A stretch of DNA of 64,000 nucleotides, taken from positions 186,001 to 250,000 of the forward strand of contig NZ_JACJSD010000001.1 of assembly GCF_014697615.1 (NCBI RefSeq), written 5' to 3'. The position numbers were made by a program, and so were the translations under genes. Source of the DNA: Nostoc sp. FACHB-280 (lineage in GTDB: Bacteria > Cyanobacteriota > Cyanobacteriia > Cyanobacteriales > Nostocaceae). The notes under the pieces are model-generated. The model was not told the origin of the DNA. It was given only the letters and a program-made list of their open reading frames with translations, and made no database searches. The first letter of the stretch is position 1. Every line of letters starts with the position of its first letter. Shown in pieces: positions 16,755 through 25,091 of the stretch.

Positions 16755-18878
16755 ATGAAATTTAATTATTTATTAACACCCGCATTGATTGGCGTTACAG
16801 TTGCTATTGTCCAACCGCAGGCTGTAGCCCTTTCTTCAACGGAAGTCAGCAAAGTTGCTAAAGCGATGACGGTGCTGATTGAAAATCCAAATGGTTCTGG
16901 TTCTGGGGTAATTGTTCGCCGCGAGGGTGATACTTACACGGTATTAACTGCTAAACACGTCGTCGAAAATCCAGATAAATATGCAGTCGTCACGCCTGAT
17001 GATAGCCGTTATGAGTTAAAGTACGACACGGTGAAAAAGTTGCCAGGAATAGATTTAGCTATTGGGCAGTTTACCAGTAGTAAAACTTATCCTGTGGCAA
17101 AGTTAGGCAACTCTGATGACATTAGTGAAGGTGCAACATCTTATGTGGCGGGGTTTCCTCAGCCCAGCGCGGCAATTTCTGTCTCAATTTACAATTTTGT
17201 GGAAGGGCGGATCACGGCTAATGCTTCTAAAGCCCTGCGGGATGGTTATGCTTTAGTTTACAATAACGACACGCTACCGGGAATGAGTGGCGGCCCAGTG
17301 CTGAATGACAAAGGTGAATTAGTGGGGATTCACGGTAGAGGTGACACCGCCGAAAATTATCAAATTTCTGATAAAAATCCCGATGTAATTATCAAAACTG
17401 GGTTTAATTTGGGGATTCCAATTAATACTTTTTTGCGAACTTTACCAAAAGCTGAGGTGGGTGCTGTCAGTCAGCCTACGCCCACCTCACCAAAGGCAGA
17501 TGATTTTTATATTCAGGGCGGAGATAAGTATAAAAAAGGTGATTATCCAGGAGCGATAGAAGCTTACAATCAAGCTATTCGCCTGAATCCTCAATATTCT
17601 TATGCTTACAATGATCGGGGAAATGCACGTTATTATTTGGGTGATAAACAAGGTGCATTGAAAGATTATAACCAAGCTTTAAAAATTAATCCTGAATATG
17701 CTTTTGCTTATTACAATCGCGGTAATATTTTGTATGATTTTGATGATAAGCGGGGGGCGCTGGCTGATTATAACCAAGCTTTGAAACTGAATCCTAATTA
17801 TTCTTCTGCTTACAATAATCGCGGTAATGCCTACTACGCTTTGGGAGATAAGCAAAAGGCTTTGGCTGATTATAATCAAGCCATTAAAGTTGACCCAGGG
17901 AATGCGGAAGCTTATTACAATCGTGGGAATACTCGCGCTAGTTTAGGTGATAAGCAAGGGGCAATTACTGATTACAATCAAGCGATTAAGATTAACCCAA
18001 ACTATGTGTTTGCTTATAATAACCGGGGTAATACCCGTTATGATTTAGGTGATTATCAAGGAGCGATCGCAGATTATTCCCAAGCTGTGAAAATCAACCC
18101 TAATCATTCTTCAGCTTACAACGGTAGGGGCAATTCTCGTTATTATTTAGGTGATAAACAAGGGGCAATTACTGACTATACTTTAGCTTTAAAAGCTAGT
18201 CCTAATAATGCCGAAGCTTATTATAACCGGGGAAATGCTCGCTCTGATTTGAAAGATTTAACAGCAGCGATCGCAGATTATAACCAAGCAATTAAATTCA
18301 ATGCTAATTATTCGTCTGCTTACAACGGCAGAGGTAACGCCTTTTATTATTTAGGTGAAAAGCAAAAAGCACTGGCAGATTATAGCCAAGCCATCAAGAG
18401 CGATACCAATAATTCTGAAGCTTATTATAATCGCGGTAATGTTTACTTTGATTTAGGCAATAAACAAGGTGCGATCGCAGACTATACCCAAGCAATTAAA
18501 ATTAATCCCAATTATGCTTACGCCTACAATAATCGTGGTAATGCTAAGTATGACATTAATGATTTGCAAGGAGCCTTGACCGATTACAATCAAGCCTTGA
18601 AAATTATCCCGAATTATACCTTTGCTTACTACAATCGCGGCAATGTCTACAGAAACTTGGGCGACTTAGAAGGTGCGATCGCTGATTATAACAAAGCGAT
18701 TAATATTGATGCTAATTATGCCCAAGCCTACCATAACCGAGGTTTAGCTCGGTATGATTTAGGCGAAATACCAGCAAGTATCACTGATTTAGAAACGGCA
18801 GCGAATTTGTATAAAATGCAAGGAAACACATCTGCTTATCAGCAAGTATTAGAACTAATTAGAAAAAATCAGCGTTAG
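16755..18878 (+). CDS. Exported trypsin-like serine protease with C-terminal TPR array
   Basis: The 707-residue protein starts with a signal peptide (cleavage likely after QAVA, about residue 25). A trypsin/HtrA-like domain follows at about 30-225, with His in LTAKHVVENP (about 75), Asp in GIDLAIGQF (about 102) and Ser in LPGMSGGPVLND (about 179). After a Pro-rich linker come about 13 tetratricopeptide repeats (about 250-690) of the form AYNNRGNARYDLGDKQGAIT. The TPRs are highly regular, pointing to recent internal duplication. It probably works in the periplasm, where the TPR part would bind partners or substrates. The gene diverges from the STAND operon and is 13 bases from the rhodanese gene. 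Confidence 0.9.
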   Translation: MKFNYLLTPALIGVTVAIVQPQAVALSSTEVSKVAKAMTVLIENPNGSGSGVIVRREGDTYTVLTAKHVVENPDKYAVVTPDDSRYELKYDTVKKLPGIDLAIGQFTSSKTYPVAKLGNSDDISEGATSYVAGFPQPSAAISVSIYNFVEGRITANASKALRDGYALVYNNDTLPGMSGGPVLNDKGELVGIHGRGDTAENYQISDKNPDVIIKTGFNLGIPINTFLRTLPKAEVGAVSQPTPTSPKADDFYIQGGDKYKKGDYPGAIEAYNQAIRLNPQYSYAYNDRGNARYYLGDKQGALKDYNQALKINPEYAFAYYNRGNILYDFDDKRGALADYNQALKLNPNYSSAYNNRGNAYYALGDKQKALADYNQAIKVDPGNAEAYYNRGNTRASLGDKQGAITDYNQAIKINPNYVFAYNNRGNTRYDLGDYQGAIADYSQAVKINPNHSSAYNGRGNSRYYLGDKQGAITDYTLALKASPNNAEAYYNRGNARSDLKDLTAAIADYNQAIKFNANYSSAYNGRGNAFYYLGEKQKALADYSQAIKSDTNNSEAYYNRGNVYFDLGNKQGAIADYTQAIKINPNYAYAYNNRGNAKYDINDLQGALTDYNQALKIIPNYTFAYYNRGNVYRNLGDLEGAIADYNKAINIDANYAQAYHNRGLARYDLGEIPASITDLETAANLYKMQGNTSAYQQVLELIRKNQR

Positions 18879-18891
18879 CAAGGAAATAATA

Positions 18892-19287
18892 ATGAGCATA
18901 GATCAGATGGCGCACTATCAACGTAAACTTGCGTATGAGATGGATTCATGGGATCTATACGTTGCCCTCAACAAAGGACAGGTGATAACTGTTGTTGATG
19001 GCCGTTCAGCAGATGCTTTTTCAGAAGAACATATTCCAGGCGCGTTGAACCTACCACACAAAGAAATCTGTTTCAATTCAACTGAGATGCTGGATAAGTC
19101 ACGACTTTATGTTTGCTATTGTGATGGTATTGGCTGCAACGCCTCGACAAAAACAGCACTCAAGTTATTGACTCTGGGTTTTGAAGTCCGGGAACTGATT
19201 GGTGGCCTTGATTGGTGGAAACGTGATGGTTACGCTACTGAAGGCAAGAAAGCCCAGCTTGGTACCACAATAAATTGTGGCTGCTAA
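18892..19287 (+). CDS. Rhodanese-like sulfurtransferase domain protein
   Basis: The 131-residue single-domain rhodanese has the motifs VVDGRSADAFSEEHIPGALN (about 33-52), the active-site loop YCDGIGCNAST (about 75-85) and the C-terminal LIGGLDWWKRDGY. The loop begins with a cysteine and contains a second Cys five residues later. It is not the CRxGxR form of classical rhodaneses, so the sulfur acceptor may differ. The protein ends in Cys-Gly-Cys. It follows the protease-TPR gene by 13 bases with a ribosome site AGGAAATAAT, so they probably form one operon. A strong terminator follows. Confidence 0.85.
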   Translation: MSIDQMAHYQRKLAYEMDSWDLYVALNKGQVITVVDGRSADAFSEEHIPGALNLPHKEICFNSTEMLDKSRLYVCYCDGIGCNASTKTALKLLTLGFEVRELIGGLDWWKRDGYATEGKKAQLGTTINCGC

Positions 19288-19326
19288 GTCAGTCACAAGC
19301 ATGAGAGTAAATATTACTCTGAGGAT

Positions 19327-19370
19327 AAAAGGTTGGGTGGATACTAGCATCACCCAACCTTTTATTTTAT
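19327..19370 (+). terminator. Strong intrinsic terminator after the rhodanese gene
   Basis: AAAAGGTTGGGTG (19327-19339) pairs perfectly over 13 bp with CACCCAACCTTTT (19351-19363), with an 11-base loop, followed by ATTTTAT. It lies 40 bases after the rhodanese stop. The palindrome could also end the opposite-strand transcript of the 129-residue gene. Confidence 0.8.
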
Positions 19371-19391
19371 CTGTTACCTATCACCTATTCT

Positions 19392-19781
19392 TTAAGACTT
19401 ACTATTGCTGACGGTTTCTGGTGGTGCAGATTTTAACCGAGTAGCTGTACTTTTACGGACGCGATCGCTTTTTCGCACTCCACCAGCCATTTCATATTCG
19501 TTGCTGTCGTTACCGTACTTAAACGCAACTCCCAGCAGCATTTTTTCACAAAGGGTGCTTAAGTTTTTTTCTAGCCGTTCAATTTCAGTTCTAGAAGCAT
19601 CCAGTACTGCCAATGCTGTGTTATGAGTATCAATTTTGGCAGTTAAGTGATCAATTTGTTGCTGCATATATTCCAAGCTATTATTATCACCAAAATCAAT
19701 GTTTGGATCAATTGCTTTTAGTCCAGAAGCTCGAAGTTTAGCTTTTGCAAGTATGCGAGATGTGCGTTTTGCACGCGGCAT
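19392..19781 (-). CDS. Conserved cyanobacterial hypothetical protein, 129 residues
   Basis: I recognise the pattern but know no function. The N-terminus is basic (MPRAKRTSRILAKAKLRASG), the middle is a coiled-coil-like helical segment (about residues 35-80), and a conserved block LGVAFKYGNDSNEYEMAGG is followed by VRKSDRVRKS near the C-terminus. Similar proteins with a final KYG-DSNEYEMAGGVRKS block occur widely in filamentous cyanobacteria. It is soluble with no signal peptide. The basic ends suggest nucleic-acid or chromosome association, but this is inference. The start is the ATG at 19781. Confidence 0.8.
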   Translation of the reverse strand: MPRAKRTSRILAKAKLRASGLKAIDPNIDFGDNNSLEYMQQQIDHLTAKIDTHNTALAVLDASRTEIERLEKNLSTLCEKMLLGVAFKYGNDSNEYEMAGGVRKSDRVRKSTATRLKSAPPETVSNSKS

Positions 19782-19920
19782 AGATGTACTCCTGTAACGA
19801 TAATAGTGTTAGCTTGTCTCAAATTGGCTATAATCTGGCTCAGGAAAAATCACAAATATTAGTATTTTAGAGAACAATAAGTTTAAGTATTATTATGTAA
19901 TGATGTAAGCTTTCTTGATA

Positions 19921-20109
19921 AATGAGGTAGGGTTAATAAGAAACCTTACGTCGTTAGTGGCAAATGAGTTAAGGTTCTCTATGAATGAGGTAAGGTTAAT
20001 AAGAAACCTTACGTCGTTAGTGGCAAATGAGTTAAGGTTCTCTATGGATGAGGTAAGGTTAACAAGCAACCTTACATCGTTGGTGACTAATGAGTTAGGG
20101 TTAGTATCG
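19921..20109. repeat. Three tandem copies of a 63-bp unit
   Basis: Units start at 19921, 19984 and 20047. The first two differ by one base or so and the third is diverged. Each begins AATGAGGTAAGGTTAATAAG and contains the internal inverted repeat AAGGTT/AACCTT plus a second arm GAGTTAAGGTT. Because 63 is a multiple of three, a frame stays open across the array on both strands as a 21-residue repeat, which explains the spurious frames. There are no unique spacers, so it is not a CRISPR. Confidence 0.85.
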
Positions 20110-20384
20110 CATCGTTGTAGTTGGCTAGGCGATCGCACATCAGTAGACAATGGAATATAACTGTTAAAATCAGCATAATGGTGTAAATGTGCAGCAAACA
20201 CCCTATAAATGTAAATGCCAGCCATTGTTAAAGTACAACTTTCCAGAAGCTTTAGCAGAAGCGATATTTTCTCTTGATTTAACAGAGAAACGCTAATGGG
20301 GGCAAGTTAAGCTGTATTTCTGCTTCTGGGCAGGGTGCAGAATTTTAAATCGAAATCCCGATTTGAGAAGTGAGATGATAGCGA

Positions 20385-20418
20385 AACCCAACATTTAAAA
20401 ACTTGGTATTGTTGGGTT
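20385..20418. repeat. AACCCAACA...TGTTGGGTT hairpin repeat
   Basis: A 9-bp perfect stem (20385-20393 with 20410-20418) follows GATGATAGCG. The combination GATAGCGAAACCCAACA is a familiar dispersed palindrome in Nostocales spacers. No specific role is evident. Confidence 0.6.
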
Positions 20419-20862
20419 ACACTGCCTTTCACATAAAAGACTTTCATTTTACTAGGGCGATCGCGTTACTATTGCAAACAGTTAATCAAGCGATCGCCCC
20501 AAGTCAAGCGATAATTAAAATACACTAAAAGTAAGAAAATCCTACCCTTAATTTCTTAATAATACTAGTCATCACCCAGGTAAATCAATACTTTTAAAAG
20601 CCAGCGTTGTGCATCTCTATTGCCCTGTCGGGGCTGGGGTGGCTCTTGGAGAAAGTTGCGATCGCTGCCATTACAGCGAAATCAAGGTGCGCGTTCGCGG
20701 CGGCTGAAAGCCTTACAGTTTAGGCAATTGAACAACTAAACTAATTTTTTTCTTAATGGGCTTTCTTACTTACGCCCAATCCATAAAGAAATCAAGGATT
20801 TTACGAATGTTTAATTGGGAGCAGTGTAGCCACAATTAGACAGTGACTATTTTTAGCTTAAA

Positions 20863-21948
20863 ATGTCTAATCAAAAATCTAAAAAATTAACACCAGAACA
20901 GGAAGCTTTAATTTTAAATTATTGGCAGAAGTGGAGAAACATAGCATTTTCGACTGAAGCTATTAATAATAATGTATTAGAGTTTGCTGAAAAACTTTAT
21001 TCACTTGTAAATAAGAGAAGTCCTCAAATTATTTTGTGTAATAGCCCCTATGCAGCAATCAATGAAATGCTATTACTTAATTCTTCTCAGTGCCAATTGA
21101 ATAATAATTTAGTAGGTAATATAGAAAAAATAGTCAATAAACAACTTAAAGATTTTTGGAAGCAAACATTATTGAAAAAAAGCAGTTCAAATCATCTAAA
21201 CTATTTATTGAGAAGTTTAGATGGTGATAATTTAGAGTTCTATACTGAAAATCCGTTTAACTTATTAAATATGATTCTGTCTGGGAATCAATCTGAATTG
21301 GTTTGGCGACTTTGGAGCAAGAAGATAAACTATGTATGTATTTCACCTTTTAATTGGATATACATTGCTGCCACGTTTGATTTTTTCATTTCAGAGTTGA
21401 ATTGTTACTATGACCCGGATTTATATCAAGTTGTACAACAAGTATTACTGATGGGTGGAATAATATTTCCTTTTAACGGATTCTGCTTTGTCTGCGCTCG
21501 CTCAACCAAACTATCCTTTGATCACGAATACCTTCTCCATGCTGAAGGAGAAGCAGCAGTTCAATTCGCTGACGGATATAGTATTTACGCATATCACGGT
21601 GTTAGGTTGCCAGACAAATATGGCAAATTACACCCAGAGGAATGGCAACCAAAATGGTTGTTGGAAGAAAAGAACGCTGAACTGCGGCGCGTGTTAATTC
21701 AAGGCATTGGTTATTCTCGAATTATTGAACAGTTACAAGCAGTTGAATTAGATTCCTGGCAAGAATACACGCTTCTTAAAATTAATTCCAATATAGATGT
21801 AGAACCAATTTATTTGTTGAAAATGACCTGCCCTAGCACCCAAAGGATTCATGTATTGCGTGTACCACCGGATATTAAATCAGCACAAGATGGTATTAGT
21901 TGGGTAAACTGGGGTATTGCTCCTGAAGAATTTAGTGTGCAAACTTAG
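20863..21948 (+). CDS. DUF6745 domain-containing protein
   Basis: The 361-residue protein has an N-terminal part without recognised motifs (about 1-190) and a C-terminal DUF6745-like region. That region includes FPFNGFCFVCARSTKLSFD (about 205-223), LHAEGEAAVQFADGYSIYAY (about 228-247) and HGVRLPDKYG. A later block DVEPIYLLKMTCPSTQRIH leads to WVNWGIAPEEF. Members occur widely in cyanobacteria and actinobacteria, often beside repeat proteins, and the function is unknown. It is soluble without signal peptide. The N-terminal half is AT-rich and Asn-rich compared with the C-terminal half. It appears to be monocistronic. Confidence 0.8.
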   Translation: MSNQKSKKLTPEQEALILNYWQKWRNIAFSTEAINNNVLEFAEKLYSLVNKRSPQIILCNSPYAAINEMLLLNSSQCQLNNNLVGNIEKIVNKQLKDFWKQTLLKKSSSNHLNYLLRSLDGDNLEFYTENPFNLLNMILSGNQSELVWRLWSKKINYVCISPFNWIYIAATFDFFISELNCYYDPDLYQVVQQVLLMGGIIFPFNGFCFVCARSTKLSFDHEYLLHAEGEAAVQFADGYSIYAYHGVRLPDKYGKLHPEEWQPKWLLEEKNAELRRVLIQGIGYSRIIEQLQAVELDSWQEYTLLKINSNIDVEPIYLLKMTCPSTQRIHVLRVPPDIKSAQDGISWVNWGIAPEEFSVQT

Positions 21949-22237
21949 GCATCTTTTTAGAAGAGTGGCAATGAGAGCAGAGTTTAACCTAAATGCTTAC
22001 ACTAGCTGACTTTACCCCAATGTCGGTTAACCCTCAAATAACGACATAAAAGGGCGATCGCAGTTTTCTCCCCCAGCCTCCCCAGCTACCCCTGCTCCCC
22101 CAGCTTCGAGGAACGACCGAGCAAGGAAGTTGCCCACCATTGACTCTCAAAAGCCTTAGTCTATCTAGCTTTTATCATCAAATATAAAAAAGAACATTAT
22201 CTTGGTTGCTTAAGAAGCCTCGCTTGTTTACCAATCA

Positions 22238-22960
22238 CTAAACTTCCAAATCACTGAAAAATAGCTGATTCATACGTTCATAATGCTGGCAGAGATTTTT
22301 TAATTGCAGTACATAATCCACAATTGAATGTTTCAAAGGGGGCTTAATTAAATTACCGACGTAAGCATAAGCAGTTGCATCTAAAGTTGTGGGTTGTTCA
22401 CCCATAAAAAATAATTTATCGGCTAAAAAATCGGAAAGTGCTTGGAAATCAGCCGTAATAATTTGACAAATTTCTTGATCGCTATGACGACCCATGCCTT
22501 GATTGTAGAGTTGGGTGCAAATAGTTTCACAAGCATCTGCAACAATCAATTCACATTCTGCGGCTGGTACAACAGCACTCAATATATTAATTAAAGCTTC
22601 TCGATAAACTTGCCAATTTTCTGGAACTTGGTAACGGATGTAAGCTTCTCCCCAGTAGATGTTTTCTTTAATCATCCGGCGAAAAGCTAAGGAAATGGCT
22701 CGCTCTGTAGGTGTTAAGTTTGCATCCAAGTCTATTCCAGCTTCCGACTTTAACATTTCAATGATTAAAGTGGAATCACCTATGAGCTTTCCCTGGTACT
22801 CAATAAAGGGAATTTTGCCTTTGGGGGCGATGGCAAAATTAAGTGATGTATCAGCTTGATAATTTAACTTGGCCATACGAAACCAAGTTTCGAGCTTCAT
22901 ACAAGCTGGACTAAAGCTGGGTAGCCCCCAAAGCGGCGGTGTCTTGTATAAAGTAATCAT
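22238..22960 (-). CDS. Glutathione S-transferase-like protein (FAX/metaxin type)
   Basis: The 240-residue protein has a thioredoxin-like N-terminal half. MITLYKTPPLWGLPSFSPAC opens it, the cis-proline motif region is PKGKIPFIEYQGKLIGDS, and a glutamate/serine turn (STLIIEMLK) follows. The helical C-terminal GST domain ends in DATAYAYVGNLIKPPLKHSI. The pattern fits the failed-axon-connections/metaxin-like GST branch rather than classical detoxifying GSTs. Glutathione binding is likely but the substrate is unknown. The ATG overlaps the stop of the upstream 35-residue gene (ATGA), so translation is coupled in an operon with cobO. Confidence 0.82.
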   Translation of the reverse strand: MITLYKTPPLWGLPSFSPACMKLETWFRMAKLNYQADTSLNFAIAPKGKIPFIEYQGKLIGDSTLIIEMLKSEAGIDLDANLTPTERAISLAFRRMIKENIYWGEAYIRYQVPENWQVYREALINILSAVVPAAECELIVADACETICTQLYNQGMGRHSDQEICQIITADFQALSDFLADKLFFMGEQPTTLDATAYAYVGNLIKPPLKHSIVDYVLQLKNLCQHYERMNQLFFSDLEV

Positions 22961-23064
22961 TTCTTGGTGGTCAAGATAGTTGAGAACATCATCAACATAC
23001 CACCAAGCAAAATAGCGATCGCCAATGCGCCAGTTGCTAAATCCAGCACGTTAGTATTATCCAT
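22957..23064 (-). CDS. 35-residue single-pass membrane peptide between cobO and GST genes
   Basis: The frame begins with ATG at 23064, directly after the TAA of cobO (TAAATG), and its TGA overlaps the GST start codon. It encodes a hydrophilic N-terminus MDNTNVLDLATG, a hydrophobic helix ALAIAILLGGMLMMFSTIL (about residues 13-31) and a Lys-Lys end. This resembles small thylakoid subunits, but I cannot match it to a known Psb, Psa, Pet or Ndh subunit. The exact packing with zero-base spacing and a 4-base overlap supports a real gene despite the small size. Confidence 0.65.
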   Translation of the reverse strand: MDNTNVLDLATGALAIAILLGGMLMMFSTILTTKK

Positions 23065-24201
23065 TTAAAAATCAACTCCCCGTTTGAGTTCTACGCCGTG
23101 ATTAGCATAGTGTTTGTGGCAGTATACCTCAGAGTGGATACTGGCTAAATCAAAATAAGCGGGTTGTTGTTGGCAACGACCAGTAATAATAACTTCTGTG
23201 TCGCGGGGTTTGCGGAGTAAGGCTTGAACAATTGGTTCAACGGGGAGGAGTTCTAAATCAACGGTGGGGTTGAGTTCATCTAAGATGATCGTTTTATATA
23301 ACCCAGATGCGATCGCAGTTTTAGCAATTTCCCAACCGCGTTCGGCTTCGACATAATCTAATTCTTGCCGGGAATTGCGCCAGACGATCGCATCTCTGCC
23401 ACAACGTTGATGATCTACCACTTCTGGGTATGATTGTTGCAAAGCAGCGATCGCAGCATCTTCGGTATAACCGCTCCCACCTTTGAGCCATTGCATAATT
23501 AACACACGGGTAGAACCAGGATGGTTAATCCCCCTCCCAATGGCTTGTAAAGCTTTCCCCAAGGCGCTGGTTGATTTCCCTTTCCCTGCACCGGTATAAA
23601 TTTCAATCCCCTCAATTAATAGCTGTTGGGCGATGGGGTGGTGTTGCGGCTTCATTTCTGAGTGTAAATCAGCAATTTCTAGCAATTTTTCGGGTGCGCC
23701 GCGTCCGGTGGCGATAATTTCTAATTCTTGGGGTTTGGATTTTAATGTGCGTACCACTTCATCCACTGGTAGCAAACCCAAATCGAGGACGGGGTTAAGT
23801 TCATCTAAAACTACTACTGAATATAACCCAGAGGCGATCGCTCCTTTGGCGACATCCCAACCCCGCGCTGCTTCTTGGCGGTCGTAGGGGATAATTTCTT
23901 CAGCACCAAAAAATTCCGCCCTTCCAGTCCGTACCTGATCAATTAAATGAGGAAAACCACGCTGTAGGGCTGCGATCGCACCATCCTCATCATAATCACG
24001 TTCTGGCCCTTTTAAAAACCGCAGCAGTAAAACGCGATTGGAATTATTTTGAGTATTAATTCCTAAGCCAATTGAACGCAGTACGACCCCTAAAGCCGCT
24101 TGTGATTTGCCTTTACCCAAACCATCATAAACGTGAATTTGACCTGTGAGTCGCTCAGAACGCGCTTGTGCTGTGCGAATTCCAATGCCGTTCCTTGTCA
24201 T
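23065..24201 (-). CDS. cobO: Duplicated CobO/BtuR-like corrinoid adenosyltransferase
   Basis: The 378-residue protein has two tandem P-loop adenosyltransferase domains. The first has GLGKGKSQAALG (about 29-40), VVVLDELNPVLDLGLLP (about 136-152) and IIATGRGAPE. The second has GAGKGKSTSALG (about 205-216), TIILDELNPTVDLELLP and VIITGRCQQQP. Normal CobO is about 180-200 residues with one domain. Both copies keep the Walker A Lys and DELN motif, so both may bind ATP. CobO transfers the adenosyl group to cob(I)yrinate a,c-diamide or cobalamin, a step to coenzyme B12. The gene heads an operon with a 35-residue peptide and a GST-like protein. Confidence 0.88.
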   Translation of the reverse strand: MTRNGIGIRTAQARSERLTGQIHVYDGLGKGKSQAALGVVLRSIGLGINTQNNSNRVLLLRFLKGPERDYDEDGAIAALQRGFPHLIDQVRTGRAEFFGAEEIIPYDRQEAARGWDVAKGAIASGLYSVVVLDELNPVLDLGLLPVDEVVRTLKSKPQELEIIATGRGAPEKLLEIADLHSEMKPQHHPIAQQLLIEGIEIYTGAGKGKSTSALGKALQAIGRGINHPGSTRVLIMQWLKGGSGYTEDAAIAALQQSYPEVVDHQRCGRDAIVWRNSRQELDYVEAERGWEIAKTAIASGLYKTIILDELNPTVDLELLPVEPIVQALLRKPRDTEVIITGRCQQQPAYFDLASIHSEVYCHKHYANHGVELKRGVDF

Positions 24202-24490
24202 CTCTCAAAAACCTGTAACGTGGCAGTCTCTAATCTTACCTAACCTCTTGCACTTCCAGATATAAAAAATCTCGGTTGGGTACTTCCATACAAGAGTTAG
24301 CAGGATATATTAACAGGGTAAATAGGGGTATACTGGCACACCAAGATGGTAAACAGCGATCGCCATCATATACAGCAGAATTCAGAATCAACTCTCTGTG
24401 TTTAGCTGTGATATCTGAATGTGTGATTGCCTACATCAACCTGATAATCCCTATTTTGTCTTTACCCTTTCACCTTAAATCTACCTGACT

Positions 24491-25045
24491 ATGCTAGACG
24501 ACCTTTTTACCCTGCCTACCCCGCCGCGACTCTTGCCGATTGGCGTAATGTTGTTTAATTTGTTATTTTTCCTGGTGGCGATTCCGATTGAAGCGTATAT
24601 TTTCCATTGGCGGTTAAAGTTTGACAAAAAAACGAGTATTTTTTATGCGATCGCCACTAATCTTTTTTCGGGAACTCTTGGTTGGGTGATATTTTTCATC
24701 TTAGAACCGATGCTTCCTCCAGAATTTAAATCGGAATTAATTAACTATGTATTTTTTAATAATTTTCGTTCTCCCACTACCCAAGCCACGTTAATTTTTA
24801 CGACTTCGATTATTTTCTTTGCCACTTTTTTAATGAAATTTATCCTATTACAGCTTTTGGTATTTACCTTAAGAGACGATGGTTGGAAAAAACCAGAGAT
24901 TGCCGAAACATCCCAGCGCCGACAGTTACGCCGCGAGATTCCCGGAATCAAATTGCAAACTACTAATTTGGTGACTACTACATTAATTGCCAATTCTCTT
25001 AGTTATACAGTGATTACAATTATTTTATTGATTCGCAATCGCTAA
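24491..25045 (+). CDS. fraC: Filament integrity protein FraC
   Basis: The 184-residue membrane protein has an opening helix (about 15-38), a second at about 50-75 and a third at about 100-130. The cytoplasmic part [20 protein letters not shown] is followed by a final helix (about 160-182). Size, layout and its place directly before a 343-residue FraD-like gene and an ABC-2 permease match the fraC-fraD-fraE operon of Anabaena. FraC is needed for filament integrity, cell-cell molecular transfer and septal-junction formation under nitrogen deprivation. The ATG at 24491 lacks an obvious ribosome site. The next gene's true start is 46 bases downstream. Confidence 0.92.
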   Translation: MLDDLFTLPTPPRLLPIGVMLFNLLFFLVAIPIEAYIFHWRLKFDKKTSIFYAIATNLFSGTLGWVIFFILEPMLPPEFKSELINYVFFNNFRSPTTQATLIFTTSIIFFATFLMKFILLQLLVFTLRDDGWKKPEIAETSQRRQLRREIPGIKLQTTNLVTTTLIANSLSYTVITIILLIRNR

Positions 25046-25091
25046 ATACTGTTACTTGTTTTGCCATATCCATAACGTTAGAGGTGAAAAA

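Larger units (their letters stand above)
19782..20862. other. 1.1-kb repeat-rich spacer without a clear gene
   Basis: This long spacer holds a 63-bp tandem repeat (19921-20109), a TTGGGTT-type hairpin (20385-20418), several HIP1 sites (for example near 20129, 20458 and 20491), and GC-rich fragments near 20690. A minus-strand frame (19893-20225) crosses the tandem repeat and has no recognisable features. I regard the region as non-coding. Confidence 0.5.

Noticed and set aside
19921-20109. Possible CRISPR array
   Set aside because: The units are contiguous 63-bp tandem copies with no unique spacers, and no cas gene is present in the window.
19893-20225. Minus-strand frame of 110 residues across the 63-bp tandem repeat
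   Set aside because: It is open only because the repeat unit is a multiple of three; no ribosome site, no recognisable protein features, and the opposite strand is open as well.
24276-24488. 70-residue frame ending two bases before fraC
   Set aside because: It starts with TTG, has no ribosome site and reads through a HIP1 site; probably the fraC leader.
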